A stretch of 64,000 nt of DNA from Bacteroidetes bacterium MED-G20 (GCA_905182745.1 CAJJCR010000010.1:31724-95723); one strand, 5' to 3'; positions 47,740 to 58,899 are shown, counted from the stretch's first letter. The notes: a model not told the origin generated them from the sequence alone. Numbers and translations are program-made.

Positions 47740-48382
47740 TGTACTTTCTTCGGTTTTTATTTTTTGGATAGTTCTTACTGTTGTTTGTTTTCTTTTTCTT
47801 GAATGCTTTTACAATATCATTAGTATCTCTAAGTTTGTCAGAAGTGATAGTTAATTTACCTTCCGAAAGATCTTCTAACTGCTTAATGATTAAACCGTCG
47901 CTCACTGAATCTCTGTTCCACTGAAGATAAGACGTCTTAAGAAGATTAGCAATATGTTTCACCAGTTTTTCTTTATCTGTTCCCTCTTTAAGTTCTGTAG
48001 CTGCTTTCACCATGTCTTCCATTATTTTCCCATAGTGCTTAAATTTTATTGCATTACTTGGATATGGAACTTCTTCTGGTTTTGATTGATAAAGTTCTTT
48101 CTCTGGTTTTTTGTATGGAGATTCTACGTCAAGTTCAAAATTTGCTATTATATGAAGATGAGCCCATAGTTTTTGAGCATGCTCCTCACTATTATTGTTA
48201 TTTTTTGTGTTTGGATTTATTAAATCCATGACTTTAACAATAACATTTACACATTTTTGTCTCTCATCTTTGTCCTCAATTTTTATGGCGTGTTCCACCA
48301 TTTTATGAATATTCCTTCCATATTCAGGTATTGCTAATTTTTCCATTTCTGTGTTGTATCCCAACTCTAGTGTTGATCTCAT
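47726..48382 (-). CDS. DUF4290 protein
   Basis: 218 residues. The N-terminus (STLELGYNTEMEKLAIPEYG, then RNIHKMVEHAIKIEDKDERQ) is the DUF4290 signature, a family largely confined to Bacteroidota and commonly placed directly before murA. All-alpha, no signal peptide or TM helices, and a Lys/Asn-rich C-terminal tail (KKKTNNSKNYPKNKNRRKYN), perhaps nucleic-acid or partner binding. Function unknown. Has its own promoter and overlaps murA, implying a link with envelope synthesis. Confidence 0.88.
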   Translation of the reverse strand: MRSTLELGYNTEMEKLAIPEYGRNIHKMVEHAIKIEDKDERQKCVNVIVKVMDLINPNTKNNNNSEEHAQKLWAHLHIIANFELDVESPYKKPEKELYQSKPEEVPYPSNAIKFKHYGKIMEDMVKAATELKEGTDKEKLVKHIANLLKTSYLQWNRDSVSDGLIIKQLEDLSEGKLTITSDKLRDTNDIVKAFKKKKTNNSKNYPKNKNRRKYNGSF

Positions 48383-48407
48383 AATAAAATTGTGTGAAAT
48401 TCTGCTT

Positions 48408-48437
48408 CAAATGTAGCAATTTAACGGAACAATACAA
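48408..48437 (-). promoter_or_regulatory. Promoter for DUF4290-murA
   Basis: The reverse strand has TTG (48435-48437), a 19-base spacer and TACATTTG (48408-48415), a full match to the Bacteroidota consensus. It sits in the 61 bases between the helicase gene's stop and DUF4290, ~25 bases before the start codon. Confidence 0.6.
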
Positions 48438-48443
48438 TCAATT

Positions 48444-50714
48444 TTAAATCAATTGAAGTTTGGCAAATTTTAATAACAATTGTTTTTGACCTGCGCTAGG
48501 AAAATAAACTGTAGCTTTTGTATTTGGAAAATCACCATTTAGTTCAACCACTTTTCCTTTCCCAAATCGTTCATGAACTACTTGATCTCCAATTTTTATT
48601 TTTAAAATATCCTGTTCTTTATTGTAACTAGCACTATTATAGTTGTTACTTACTTTTTTAAGATGGGCCAATGGTTTACTAAATTTATTTTTTAATGGCT
48701 GCGATGAAGATTTTGAAAAACTTTTTTTGAAAGGTTCAGAAGTTCTTTTTCTTGAAAAGGTATGGTCGATATATTTTGGATCTAGTTCTTCCAAAAATCT
48801 ACTTGGCTCACACTGTATCAAATTCCCCCACCTAAATCTAGTTACAGCGTAAGATAAAGTCAAGTTTGCTTTTGCTCTTGTAACTGCAACATAAAACAAT
48901 CTTCTTTCTTCTTCTAGATCAGGTTTTGAATTTTTTGCCAACATTGAGGGGAATAAATCTTCTTCCATTCCAACAACATGTATATTAGAAAATTCTAATC
49001 CTTTGCAGCATGAATAGTCATTAAAGAAACTTTATTAATATCATCCTTCTTCCCCCTTATCTGCATCAGTTAGTAAGTGCAACATCAATTAAAAAATCTC
49101 CTAGTGCAACAAGTGAATCTTCCTCGGAGTTTTTGGAGAATTCTTGAATTCCATTTAATAGTTCTTGAACATTTTCAAATCGGACAATTCCCTCTGGAGT
49201 TCTATCGACTACTTAAATCTCTAATTAATCCTGTGTTTTTAGCTATTTCTAAGGCTAGCTCATATGCATCAGATTTATTTAATCTAGAGTTGTAATTTAA
49301 GATCATAGAGGTGAATTGATCTAGCTTGCTTCTTGTTCCGCTATTAACTTCAAATCCAAATAGATCTGGATCTTTCAAAACAGCCCAAAGAGAAACATCT
49401 CTTTCGTTGGCACATATTATTGCTTTATTTATGGTTGTATGACCAATTCCTCTTTTAGGATAATTAATGATTCTTTTGAGGGCTTCTTCATCATTCAAAT
49501 TAGCCGATAATCTGTAATAGGCTAATAAGATCTTTAATTTCTTTTCTTTGATAAAAAGACAAGCCACCATAAATTTTATACGGTATGTTTAATTTTCTTA
49601 AAGCTTCTTCAAAAGATCTCGATTGTGCATTTGTTCTGTAAAGAATAGCAAAATTTTTATAGGAAATACTTTGTGAAACTGAACTGTCAAAAATGCTGTT
49701 AGCTATCACTTTTCCTTCTTCATTGTCAGAATAACTTTTTACTATTTTTATTTTACTTCCAGTTATATTTTCTGTCCATACATTTTTTTTAATCTTGATC
49801 TTTATTGATTCTTATTATGCTATTTGCAGCCTCTACAATGTTTTTAGTAGATCTATAATTCTGTTCCAATTTAAACATTTGATAGTCTGGGTAATCTTTT
49901 CTAAAGTTTAATATATTTTTAATATTTGCTCCTCTAAAGGAATAGATTGACTGAGCATCATCTCCCACAACACAAATGTTTTCAAAGCGTGCTGCTAGAG
50001 ATTTTATTATTAAATACTGAGCATGGTTGGTATCTTGGTATTCGTCTACTAGAATGTATTTGAACTTGTCTTGGTATTTATAGAGAACTTCAGGGTTTTG
50101 TTTTATAAAACATTTGTTTTAAATAATAAGTCGTCAAAGTCCATAGCAGAAGCTCTAAAACATCTTTGACTGTAAGTCATATATATATCGCCAATTTGTG
50201 GTCTTCCAGTAGATCGATCAGTTGATTTTATCTCACTGTCATTTATGTAGTTTTCTGGACCAATTAAACTAGTTTTTTGCAGCAGAAATTCTGTTGTATA
50301 TAATGCCAGCTTTGTAAAGTTTGTCGTCTAATTTTTTTTCTTTTACAATCGTTTTAATTAAGCTTTTGGCATCTTGCGTATCATAAATTGTAAAATTGGA
50401 AGGAAATCCGATTTTTTCGTGTTCAATTCTAAGAATTCTAGCAAAAACAGAATGAAAGGTCCCCATCCAAATATTTCTAGAGTTTTCTGAACCAACCATT
50501 GTTGAGATTCGCTCTTTCATTTCTTGGGCCGCCTTGTTTGTAAAGGTTAAAGAAAGAATATTAAATGGATCAATTCCATTTTCTATTAAATATGCAATTC
50601 TATGAGTCAACACTTTTGTTTTCCAGATCCAGCACCAGCAATCACCATTATTGGGCCATTAATTACTTTTGTTGCTTCAGTTTGAGATTTATTGAGTCCT
50701 TGAAGTACGTCCAT
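48444..50714 (-). CDS. pcrA: UvrD/PcrA-type DNA helicase (multiple frameshifts)
   Basis: One ~757-residue gene scattered over ORFs 50269-50613, 49500-49709, 49202-49570 and 48444-48968, plus uncovered frames. The true start is the ATG at 50712-50714 ([20 protein letters not shown]) followed by the Walker A region VIAGAGSGK, where a shift interrupts GKT. Then [15 protein letters not shown] (motif Ia), [19 protein letters not shown] (motif IV), [19 protein letters not shown] (motif VI), and a Tudor-like C-terminus ([18 protein letters not shown]). It unwinds DNA 3'-5' in repair and replication restart. At least five single-base shifts are needed, with a net length change of zero modulo 3; I regard them as errors since the domain order is complete. 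Confidence 0.85.
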
Positions 50715-50853
50715 TTTTTGTTGTTCCAATTAATATTGAAAATTAATAATTTTTTTGTTTTGTAAATAACAATAATTTTAGCTATATCCACACAATAAAT
50801 AAATAATAAATAACTCTCAGTAAATAAACATTTTAAAAATAATCGATGATGTA

Positions 50854-50883
50854 TTGGATTTTTAAGATATTCTCATACCTTTG
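50854..50883 (+). promoter_or_regulatory. Promoter of the str-S10 ribosomal supercluster
   Basis: TTG at 50854-50856, exactly 19 bases, then TACCTTTG at 50876-50883: a full match to the Bacteroidota housekeeping promoter. Predicted start near 50889, giving a short A-rich leader (AATAAATAAAATAAA) with no Shine-Dalgarno before rpsL. Confidence 0.68.
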
Positions 50884-50912
50884 CAAGCCGAAAAATCAAT
50901 AAATAAAATAAA

Positions 50913-51290
50913 ATGCCAACGATTCAGCAGTTAGTAAGAAAGGGTAGACAAACTAAGGTAAAAGTTAGTAAATCTATTGCATTAAATTCTTGTCCACAGA
51001 GGAGAGGAGTGTGTGTTAGAGTATACACTACCACACCAAAAAAACCCAACTCTGCAATGAGAAAAGTTGCGAGAGTTAGACTTACCAATGGAAAAGAAGT
51101 TAATGCTTATATCGGCGGTGAAGGACATAATTTACAAGAACATAGTATTGTTCTAGTTAGAGGAGGAAGAGTTAAAGATCTACCAGGAGTTAGATACCAT
51201 ATAGTTAGAGGAGCTTTGGATACAGCAGGTGTAGAAGGAAGATCACAGAGAAGATCTAAATATGGTACTAAAAAAGTTAAAAAGAAATAA
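50913..51290 (+). CDS. rpsL: 30S ribosomal protein S12
   Basis: 125 residues, decoding-centre protein of the small subunit. [15 protein letters not shown] opening, [19 protein letters not shown] with Lys43, and [13 protein letters not shown] with Lys88; both positions are the streptomycin-sensitive wild type. First gene of the cluster, directly after the predicted promoter. Confidence 0.98.
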   Translation: MPTIQQLVRKGRQTKVKVSKSIALNSCPQRRGVCVRVYTTTPKKPNSAMRKVARVRLTNGKEVNAYIGGEGHNLQEHSIVLVRGGRVKDLPGVRYHIVRGALDTAGVEGRSQRRSKYGTKKVKKK

Positions 51291-51297
51291 CTATTAG

Positions 51298-51765
51298 ATG
51301 AGAAGAAGAACAGCAAAAAAGCACATTATTTTACCAGATCCTAAGTTTAAGGATACTGAGGTAACAAAATTTGTAAATAGTCTTATGGTAGATGGTAAGA
51401 AAAATATTGCTTTCAATATTTTTTATGATTCTATAGCTATAGTTTCCGAAAAATCTTCGGAGGACGGTTTAGAGATATGGAAAAAAGCAGTAGCAAATAT
51501 TACTCCTGCTGTTGAAGTTAAAAGTAGAAGAGTAGGTGGAGCAACATTCCAAATTCCAACACCAGTAAGGGATAGCAGAAAAAGATCCTTAGCAATTAAA
51601 TGGCTAATTGGTTTTTCTCAGAAAAGAAATGAAAAGACCATGAGTGAGAAATTAGCAGGAGAAATCTTGGCAGCATCCAAAGAAGAAGGAGCTGCATTTA
51701 AGAAAAAAGAAGACGTTCATAGAATGGCAGAAGCCAATAAAGCATTTTCACATTTCAGGTTTTAG
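51298..51765 (+). CDS. rpsG: 30S ribosomal protein S7
   Basis: 155 residues, 16S rRNA head-domain nucleator. [39 protein letters not shown] and the C-terminal [18 protein letters not shown] match the bacterial family. Lies 7 bases after rpsL and 5 bases before fusA. Confidence 0.98.
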   Translation: MRRRTAKKHIILPDPKFKDTEVTKFVNSLMVDGKKNIAFNIFYDSIAIVSEKSSEDGLEIWKKAVANITPAVEVKSRRVGGATFQIPTPVRDSRKRSLAIKWLIGFSQKRNEKTMSEKLAGEILAASKEEGAAFKKKEDVHRMAEANKAFSHFRF

Positions 51766-51770
51766 TAGAC

Positions 51771-53874
51771 ATGGCAAGAGATTTAAAATATACAAGAAAT
51801 ATAGGAATTGCAGCACACATAGATGCTGGTAAAGACCACTACTACCGAAAGAATTCTGTATTATGGAGGCGTTAGTCATAAAATTGGAGAAGTACACGAT
51901 GGTGCTGCCACAATGGACTGGATGGAGCAAGAGCAAGAAAGAGGTATTACTATTACTTCTGCTGCAACTACACTTAATTGGAATTACAGGGAGCAAGATA
52001 CCATGTTAATATTATTGATACCCCAGGACACGTTGATTTCACTGTTGAAGTTAACAGATCTTTAAGAGTCTTAGATGGTTTAGTATTTTTGATTTAGTGC
52101 AGTTGATGGTGTTGAGCCTCAATCCGAGACTAACTGGAGATTAGCTAATAATTACAATGTTCCTAGAATTGGATTTGTTAATAAAATGGATCGTCAAGGT
52201 GCTGATTTTCTAAATGTTTGTAAGCAGGTTAAAGAAATGTTAGGAAGTCATGCTTTGCCATTACAAATAAATATTGGTTCTGAAGATGATTTTAAAGGTG
52301 TTGTTGATTTGATTAATTTCAAAGGGATTGTCTGGAACGAAGACGATATGGGTATGACATTTAAAGAAATTGAAATACCAGCAGACATTATTGATGAAGC
52401 TAGAGCTCTAAGAGGAGAATTATTGGAAGCAGTTGCTGAATTTGACGATAATTTACTTGAAAAATACTTTGAAGATGAAAATTCTTTGACAGAGAGAGAA
52501 ATTTTGGACGCTTTAAGAGAAGCAACAATTGCAGGAAAGGTTGTTCCTATGATGTGCGGTTCCGCTTTTAAAAATAAAGGTGTTCAAACAATGTTAGATA
52601 TGGTAATGGAAATTCTTCCTTCTCCCATGGATATAGAAGCTATTACTGGAACAGACCCATATTCTGGAGAAGAAATTTCTAGACAACCATCTGTTAATGA
52701 GCCTTTTAGTTCATTAGCTTTCAAAATTGCTACTGATCCTTTTGTTGGTAGACTTTGTTTTACGAGAGCTTATTCTGGTAAGTTAAATTCTGGTTCTTAT
52801 GTCTATAATACTAGAACTTCCAAAAAAGAAAGAATTTCTAGAATTTTTCAAATGCATGCCAATAAGCAGAATCAGATTCCGTCCTTAGATGCTGGAGATA
52901 TTGGCGCATTGGTTGGATTTAAAGATATTAAGACTGGAGATACTCTTTGCGATGAGAAAAAGCATATAATTTTAGAATCAATGGACTTTCCAGAACCAGT
53001 AATTGGTTTGGCAATCGAGCCTAAGACCCAAGCTGACGTTGACAAACTTGGATTAGCTCTTTCAAAATTAGTAGAAGAGGATCCAACTTTTAGGGTGAAA
53101 ACAGACGAAGATTCTGGCCAGACTATCATTTCTGGAATGGGAGAATTACATTTAGATATTATTTTAGATCGTTTAAGAAGAGAGTTTAAAGTCGAATGTA
53201 ATCAAGGTGCTCCTCAAGTTGCTTATAAAGAAGCAATTAGTTCATCTTCTGAACACAGAGAAGTCTATAAAAAGCAATCTGGTGGTAGAGGTAAATTTGC
53301 TGATATAGTATTTACTATTGAGCCTGGAGATGCAGAAAAGCCTGGTTTAATTTTTACCAATAAAATTAAAGGTGGTAATATTCCTAAAGAGTATATTCCA
53401 TCTGTTGAAAAAGGTTTTAAAGATGCTATGAATAATGGTGTTTTAGCCGGGTATCCAATTGATAATATGCAAATAACCTTAACTGATGGTTCTTTCCATG
53501 CGGTTGATTCAGATGCTCTTTCTTTCGAACTTTGTGCAAAGATGGCTTACAGAGCTTCACTTCCAAAGTGTAATCCGGTTATATTAGAGCCAATGATGAA
53601 AATTGAGGTAGTAACACCTGAGACTAACATGGGGGACGTTGTTGGAGATTTAAATAGAAGAAGAGGTCTTATTGAAGGAATGGATGATAGGGCAGGTTCT
53701 AAAGTAGTTAAAGCAAAAGTTCCTCTTTCTGAAATGTTTGGATATGTAACCCAATTAAGAACAATTACTTCAGGAAGAGCAACTTCAAGTATGGAATTTT
53801 CTCACTATTCAGATGCTCCTAAGAGTATTTCTGAGGATGTAATTGCTAAATCTAAAGGTGAAGTAACAGCTTAA
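51771..53874 (+). CDS. fusA: Elongation factor G (N-terminal frameshifts)
   Basis: Translocase GTPase of ~700 residues. The real start is ATG 51771 ([21 protein letters not shown]). G1 is broken at ggtaaagacc, where one A too many separates AHIDAGK from [12 protein letters not shown]. Two more shifts occur near 52003 (before [12 protein letters not shown]3) and 52091 (LDGLVF to [11 protein letters not shown]). From 52186 ORF 562 aa is intact, with NKMD (G4) just before it and all later domains, ending SKGEVTA. Net length is 1 modulo 3. EF-G is essential, so these are almost certainly sequence errors. No tuf follows; rpsJ comes next. Confidence 0.95.
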
Positions 53875-53885
53875 CAAAAATCAAT

Positions 53886-54191
53886 ATGAGTCAAAAAATA
53901 AGAATAAAATTAAAATCATACGACCACAACTTAGTAGATAAATCAGCTGAGAAAATTGTTAAGACAGTTAAGACAACTGGTGCTATTGTAAGTGGACCAA
54001 TTCCACTTCCAACTCACAAAAGAATTTACACAGTTTTGAGATCTCCTCACGTAAATAAAAAATCGAGAGAGCAATTTCAGCTTTGTGCTTACAAAAGATT
54101 AATGGATATCTATAGTTCTTCTTCTAAAACTATAGATGCACTAATGAAATTAGAGCTTCCCAGTGGAGTGGATGTAGAAATTAAAGTATAA
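53886..54191 (+). CDS. rpsJ: 30S ribosomal protein S10
   Basis: 101 residues. [39 protein letters not shown] and the C-terminal SGVDVEIKV are diagnostic. It is the first gene of the S10 block but sits 11 bases after fusA, so the str and S10 operons are continuous. S10 (NusE) also acts in transcription antitermination. Confidence 0.98.
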   Translation: MSQKIRIKLKSYDHNLVDKSAEKIVKTVKTTGAIVSGPIPLPTHKRIYTVLRSPHVNKKSREQFQLCAYKRLMDIYSSSSKTIDALMKLELPSGVDVEIKV

Positions 54192-54205
54192 ATATAAATA
54201 TCAAG

Positions 54206-54820
54206 ATGGCTGGTATCATAGGAAAAAAAATAGGGATGACTAGCGTTTATAGTGCCGAGGGTAAAAATTTACCATGCACAATTATTGAGGCAGGACCATG
54301 TGTCGTTACTCAAATAAAAACGCAAGAAAAGGATGGATACGAATCTGTTCAATTAGGTTTTGAAGACAAAAAGGAGAAAAATACTCCCAAGTCTATGCTA
54401 GGTCACTTTAGTAAAGCAAAAACCACTCCCAAAAGAAAAATTGTTGAGTTTAAAGGTTTAAACGAAGTAAATCTTGGCGATTCTGTTACTGTAGATCAAT
54501 TTCAGGAAGGTGAATTTGTAGATGTTGTAGGAACTTCTAAAGGAAAAGGTTTTCAAGGAGTTGTCAAAAGACACAATTTTGGTGGTGTTGGACAAGCAAC
54601 TCATGGCCAGCACAACAGGATGAGAGCTCCTGGTTCTATTGGTGCTGCTTCATATCCTGCGAGAGTTTTTAAGGGCATGAAAATGGGTGGAAGAATGGGA
54701 GGAGATAGAGTGAAATCTATAAATCTTGAAGTTCTAAAGATAGTTCCAGAAAAGAATTTATTAATTGTAAAAGGATCAGTTCCCGGTTCTAAAGGATCTT
54801 ATTTAATAGTTGAGAAATAA
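54206..54820 (+). CDS. rplC: 50S ribosomal protein L3
   Basis: 204 residues. [19 protein letters not shown] at the N-terminus and [16 protein letters not shown], then [16 protein letters not shown], the loop reaching the peptidyl transferase region. It shares its last base with the rplD start (TAATGG). Confidence 0.98.
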   Translation: MAGIIGKKIGMTSVYSAEGKNLPCTIIEAGPCVVTQIKTQEKDGYESVQLGFEDKKEKNTPKSMLGHFSKAKTTPKRKIVEFKGLNEVNLGDSVTVDQFQEGEFVDVVGTSKGKGFQGVVKRHNFGGVGQATHGQHNRMRAPGSIGAASYPARVFKGMKMGGRMGGDRVKSINLEVLKIVPEKNLLIVKGSVPGSKGSYLIVEK

Positions 54821-55449
54821 TGGAGATTAAAGTTTTAAATAAAGAAGGTAAAGCGACTTCTAAAAAAGTTTCATTAACCAAAGAAATATTTGCAATAGAG
54901 CCTAATGATCATGCAATTTATTTGGATGTTAAGCAATATCTTGCAAACCAAAGACAAGGTACTCATCAATCTAGAGAGAGAGCAGATATTGCAGGAAGTA
55001 CAAGAAAAATTAAAAAGCAAAAAGGTACGGGTACGGCTAGAGCAGGTTCCATTAAGAACCCTTTATTTAGGGGTGGTGGTCGTGTTTTTGGTCCAAGACC
55101 AAAGTCATACAGCTTCAAACTAAATAAAAAATTAAAAGTTCTTGCAAGAAAGTCAGCGCTTACTTACAAAGCTAAAGAAGATAGCATACTTGTTTTGGAC
55201 GATTTATCTTTTAAGACACCTAAAACAAAAGATTTTCTTTCTGTTCTTAAAAATTTGAAAATAGATGGCGATAAATCTCTTTTTGTTACCAGTGAGAAAG
55301 ATCAAAATACTTTCTTGTCATCCAGAAATTTAAATAATGCTAAAGTTATAACTGCTGATAAACTTAATACGTACGATATTCTTTATTCGCACAAGTTGAT
55401 AATTTCAGAAAATGCTTTTGATCAAATTGAAAAACTATTTAAGGTATAA
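54820..55449 (+). CDS. rplD: 50S ribosomal protein L4
   Basis: 209 residues. The exit-tunnel loop RKIKKQKGTGTARAGSIKNP and GGGRVFGPRPKSYSFKLNKK are conserved. One-base overlap with rplC; L4 can regulate the S10 operon in some bacteria, but no leader element is visible here. Confidence 0.98.
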   Translation: MEIKVLNKEGKATSKKVSLTKEIFAIEPNDHAIYLDVKQYLANQRQGTHQSRERADIAGSTRKIKKQKGTGTARAGSIKNPLFRGGGRVFGPRPKSYSFKLNKKLKVLARKSALTYKAKEDSILVLDDLSFKTPKTKDFLSVLKNLKIDGDKSLFVTSEKDQNTFLSSRNLNNAKVITADKLNTYDILYSHKLIISENAFDQIEKLFKV

Positions 55450-55451
55450 TT

Positions 55452-55748
55452 ATGGAAAATATTATTATAAAACCCATATTAACAGAAAAAATGGCAGATT
55501 TAGGTGAGAAACTTAATCGTTATGGTTTCGAAGTTAAAACTGATGCCAATAAAATACAGATTAAAAAAGCTGTAGAGAGTGCTTATGGTGTGAGTGTTAA
55601 AGCGGTAAATACTATGAAGCAAGGTGGTGGTAAAAGAAAAATGAAATATACAAACCAAGGCGTTTCTTTTCAGAGAACAAGATTGTTTAAAAAAGCTATT
55701 GTTACTCTTCACGAAGGAGACACTATTGATTTATATGAAAATATTTAA
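55452..55748 (+). CDS. rplW: 50S ribosomal protein L23
   Basis: 98 residues. IIIKPILTEKMADLGEKLNR, then FEVKTDANKIQIKKAVES, the fold that docks trigger factor and SRP at the tunnel exit. Two bases after rplD. Confidence 0.97.
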   Translation: MENIIIKPILTEKMADLGEKLNRYGFEVKTDANKIQIKKAVESAYGVSVKAVNTMKQGGGKRKMKYTNQGVSFQRTRLFKKAIVTLHEGDTIDLYENI

Positions 55749-55767
55749 AGACTAGAAAAGAACTAAA

Positions 55768-56592
55768 ATGAGCTTGAAAAAATTTAAACCGACTTCACCA
55801 GGGCAAAGACATAAAGTTGTAAGTGATTACAGTGAAGTAACTGCTAGTAAGCCCGAAAAGGCATTAACTAAAGGTTCTAGTAAAAGTGGTGGTAGAAATA
55901 ACTCCGGTAAAATGACCATGAGATATATTGGAGGTGGCCACAAAAGAAGGTATAGAATTGTCGATTTTAAAAGAAATAAATACGATATACCTGCAAAAGT
56001 TCATTCTATAGAGTACGATCCAAATCGTTCTGCAAGAATTGCATTGTTGTTTTATGCTGACGGAGAGAAAAGATATATTCTAGCTCCTGATGGGCTAAAG
56101 GTTGGTCAAACTGTTTTGTCAGGTTCAAAAGCATCACCAGAATTAGGTAATGCTATGTTTCTAAAAGATATTCCATTAGGTACTATTATTCACAACATTG
56201 AAATGACTCCGGGTAGAGGTGGGGCTATTGCTAGAAGTGCTGGATCTTTTGCTCAGTTAAATGCTAGAGATGGAAAATATGCAATTATTAAATTACCATC
56301 TGGAGAAATTAGAATGGTTTTAATTACGTGCATTGCCACCATTGGTTCTGTATCAAATTCTGAAAACAGTCTTCAAGTTTCTGGTAAAGCCGGAAGAAAA
56401 AGATGGTTGGGAAGACGTCCTAGAGTTAGGGGTGTTGTAATGAATCCTGTTGATCATCCAATGGGTGGTGGAGAAGGAAAATCATCTGGAGGTCATCCAA
56501 GATCAAGAAAGGGTCTTCCAGCTAAAGGGTACAAAACAAGAAGTAAAACTAAATCTTCTAATAGATTTATCATTGATAGAAAAAAGAAATAA
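55768..56592 (+). CDS. rplB: 50S ribosomal protein L2
   Basis: 274 residues, full length. [36 protein letters not shown] and the peptidyl-transferase-proximal [20 protein letters not shown] with the conserved His. No breaks. Confidence 0.98.
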   Translation: MSLKKFKPTSPGQRHKVVSDYSEVTASKPEKALTKGSSKSGGRNNSGKMTMRYIGGGHKRRYRIVDFKRNKYDIPAKVHSIEYDPNRSARIALLFYADGEKRYILAPDGLKVGQTVLSGSKASPELGNAMFLKDIPLGTIIHNIEMTPGRGGAIARSAGSFAQLNARDGKYAIIKLPSGEIRMVLITCIATIGSVSNSENSLQVSGKAGRKRWLGRRPRVRGVVMNPVDHPMGGGEGKSSGGHPRSRKGLPAKGYKTRSKTKSSNRFIIDRKKK

Positions 56593-56595
56593 ATA

Positions 56596-56862
56596 ATGTC
56601 TAGATCATTAAAAAAACCGCCATTTGTTCATTATAAATTAATGAAAAGAGTTGAAGAAGCTAAAGAGTCTTCTAAAAAAACTGTTATCAAAACATGGTCG
56701 AGAGCATCAACAATTACTCCAGACTTTGTAAATCTAACTATTGCAGTTTACAACGGAATGAAATTTATCCCAGTATTTGTAACAGAAAATATGGTTGGTC
56801 ACAAGTTAGGAGAATTTGCTCCAACAAGAAACTTTAGAGGTCACGGAGGGAAGAGAAAATAA
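56596..56862 (+). CDS. rpsS: 30S ribosomal protein S19
   Basis: 88 residues. [40 protein letters not shown] and [20 protein letters not shown]. Three bases after rplB. Confidence 0.98.
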   Translation: MSRSLKKPPFVHYKLMKRVEEAKESSKKTVIKTWSRASTITPDFVNLTIAVYNGMKFIPVFVTENMVGHKLGEFAPTRNFRGHGGKRK

Positions 56863-56884
56863 TTAAAGTTTTAAAAACTTAGAT

Positions 56885-57277
56885 ATGGGTGCAAGAAAAA
56901 GAAATAGTTCAGAAAAAATAAAAGATTCGAGAAAAACTCAAGCTTTGGCCAAGCTAAACAGTTGTCCTACATCTCCTAGAAAAATGAGATTAGTTGCTGA
57001 TTTAGTTCGTGGTGAAGATGTTTATAAGGCTTTAAATATTCTAAAATTTAGCCCAAAGCATGCTTCTAGAAATTTAGAAAAGCTTCTTTTGTCGGCGATT
57101 AATAACTGGGAGCAAAAGAACGATGGTGAAGATGCCACATCTGCAAATTTGGTAGTTAAAAGCATCAATGTAGATAGTGCGAGGATGTTAAAAAGAATTC
57201 AAGCTGCTCCTCAGGGAAGAGCTCATAGGATTAGAAAAAGATCTAATCATGTTACATTAATAATTGATAAAGCTTAA
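56885..57277 (+). CDS. rplV: 50S ribosomal protein L22
   Basis: 130 residues. [20 protein letters not shown] and the tunnel hairpin [20 protein letters not shown]-like segment ([20 protein letters not shown]). Short N-terminal extension rich in Lys/Ser ([19 protein letters not shown]), common in Bacteroidota. Confidence 0.97.
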   Translation: MGARKRNSSEKIKDSRKTQALAKLNSCPTSPRKMRLVADLVRGEDVYKALNILKFSPKHASRNLEKLLLSAINNWEQKNDGEDATSANLVVKSINVDSARMLKRIQAAPQGRAHRIRKRSNHVTLIIDKA

Positions 57278-57286
57278 ACATAAAGC

Positions 57287-57979
57287 ATGGGACAAAAAAC
57301 AAACCCTATAGGTAATAGATTAGGTTTCATTAAAGGTTGGGATTCCAATTGGTATGGAGGAAAAGATTATTCTGCTAAGTTGGTAGAAGATGAGAAAATT
57401 AGAAAATACTTAAATGTAAGATTACAAAAAGCAAGTATCTCTAAAATTATCATTGAGCGAACTTTAAAGTTAATTACTATAACTATTAATACTGCGAGGC
57501 CGGGAGTAATCATAGGTAAAGCAGGATCAGAAGTAGATAAGCTTAAAGAAGAGTTGAAAAAACTTACTGCCAAAGAGGTACAGATTAATATTTTTGAAAT
57601 AAAAAGACCGGAACTAGATGCAAAATTAGTTGGAGACAGTATAGCTAGACAAATTGAAGCAAGAATTTCTTTTAGGAGAGCAATTAAAATGTCTATTGCT
57701 TCCACCATGAGAATGGGTGCAGAAGGTATAAAAGTTAAAATTTCTGGGAGGTTAAATGGTGCAGAAATGGCAAGGAGTGAAATGTATAAAGATGGAAGAA
57801 TTCCTCTTCATACACTTCGTGCAGATGTTGACTATTCTCTTTCAGAAGCATTAACAACCTATGGGTTAATTGGAATAAAGGTTTGGATTTGTAATGGTGA
57901 AGTTTACGGAAAAAGAGATTTATCTCCCAACTTTGGAATGAGCAGTAGAAAATCAAACAACGATAAAAGAAAAAGATAA
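57287..57979 (+). CDS. rpsC: 30S ribosomal protein S3
   Basis: 230 residues. [21 protein letters not shown] domain with [17 protein letters not shown], and the C-terminal [20 protein letters not shown]. The Lys/Arg tail ([12 protein letters not shown]) is short. Confidence 0.98.
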   Translation: MGQKTNPIGNRLGFIKGWDSNWYGGKDYSAKLVEDEKIRKYLNVRLQKASISKIIIERTLKLITITINTARPGVIIGKAGSEVDKLKEELKKLTAKEVQINIFEIKRPELDAKLVGDSIARQIEARISFRRAIKMSIASTMRMGAEGIKVKISGRLNGAEMARSEMYKDGRIPLHTLRADVDYSLSEALTTYGLIGIKVWICNGEVYGKRDLSPNFGMSSRKSNNDKRKR

Positions 57980-57989
57980 TTAGAATATT

Positions 57990-58409
57990 ATGTTACAACC
58001 TAAGAAGACCAAACATAGAAAGCAACAAAAAGGTAAAATCAAGGGCAATGCTCAAAGAGGACACCAAATTGCTTTTGGATCCTTTGGGATAAAATCTTTA
58101 GACGAAGGTTTTCTCACATCTAGACAAATTGAAGCTGCTCGTATTGCTGTAACAAGGCATATGAAAAGAGAAGGTCAGGTTTGGATAAGAATATTTCCAG
58201 ACAAGCCTATCACCAACAAACCTGCCGAAGTAAGAATGGGTAAAGGTAAAGGAGCTTTAGATCATTGGGTAGCTGTCATAAGACCTGGAAGAGTTTTGTT
58301 TGAAACGGATGGAGTTTCTTATGAAGTTGCCAAAGAAGCTTTAAGACTAGCTTCTCAAAAGCTGCCGTTAAAAACAAAGTTTGTTGTAAGAAATGATTAC
58401 GAAATTTAA
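57990..58409 (+). CDS. rplP: 50S ribosomal protein L16
   Basis: 139 residues. [40 protein letters not shown] and [20 protein letters not shown]. Ten bases after rpsC. Confidence 0.98.
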   Translation: MLQPKKTKHRKQQKGKIKGNAQRGHQIAFGSFGIKSLDEGFLTSRQIEAARIAVTRHMKREGQVWIRIFPDKPITNKPAEVRMGKGKGALDHWVAVIRPGRVLFETDGVSYEVAKEALRLASQKLPLKTKFVVRNDYEI

Positions 58410-58420
58410 AAGTATTTAAG

Positions 58421-58636
58421 GTGAAAAGTAAAGAATTTAATATAAAATTAAATGGTTTATCTAACGAAGAGCTTAATGAAATGCTAACCAACACACAGGG
58501 TGAGTTAAATAAGCTAAAGATGAATCATAAAACAGCAGAACTAGAAAATCCTCTTGAGATAAGATTTGTAAGAAGAAATGTATCTAGAATAAATACAGAA
58601 ATCAAAAAAAGAGAATTACAACAAAGTACCAACTAA
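58421..58636 (+). CDS. rpmC: 50S ribosomal protein L29
   Basis: 71 residues of two helices: [20 protein letters not shown] and [20 protein letters not shown]. The start codon is GTG (58421); this and the TTG/GTG starts elsewhere in the window fit an organism that does not depend on Shine-Dalgarno pairing. Confidence 0.95.
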   Translation: MKSKEFNIKLNGLSNEELNEMLTNTQGELNKLKMNHKTAELENPLEIRFVRRNVSRINTEIKKRELQQSTN

Positions 58637-58641
58637 TTGAT

Positions 58642-58893
58642 ATGAGAAATTTAAGAAAAGAAAGAGTAGGTTTAGTAACGAGTTCAAAAATGGATAAGTC
58701 TATTGTTGTCATGGTTGAACGTAGAGAAAAACATCCTAAGTATGGAAAGTTTCTCAAAAAAAGTTCCTCATTTGTAGCTCACGATGAGAAAAATGAGTGT
58801 AATGAAGGTGATACTGTTAAAATAATGGAAACCAGACCATTAAGTAAGAGAAAGAATTGGAGATTAATAGAAATACTTGAAAAAGCTAAATAA
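58642..58893 (+). CDS. rpsQ: 30S ribosomal protein S17
   Basis: 83 residues, OB fold: [40 protein letters not shown] and [20 protein letters not shown]. Five bases after rpmC. Confidence 0.98.
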   Translation: MRNLRKERVGLVTSSKMDKSIVVMVERREKHPKYGKFLKKSSSFVAHDEKNECNEGDTVKIMETRPLSKRKNWRLIEILEKAK

Positions 58894-58899
58894 CTAAAA

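Noticed and set aside
51825-51840. Regulated frameshift at the start of fusA
   Set aside because: The break is inside the G1 loop (AHIDAGKTTTT) and two more breaks follow; expression of EF-G could not depend on three shifts. Taken as sequence error.
57735-57956. Reverse-strand ORFs across the ribosomal cluster (e.g. 57367-57708, 59231-59617, 59670-60071)
   Set aside because: All lie opposite well-supported ribosomal genes and show no domain features.
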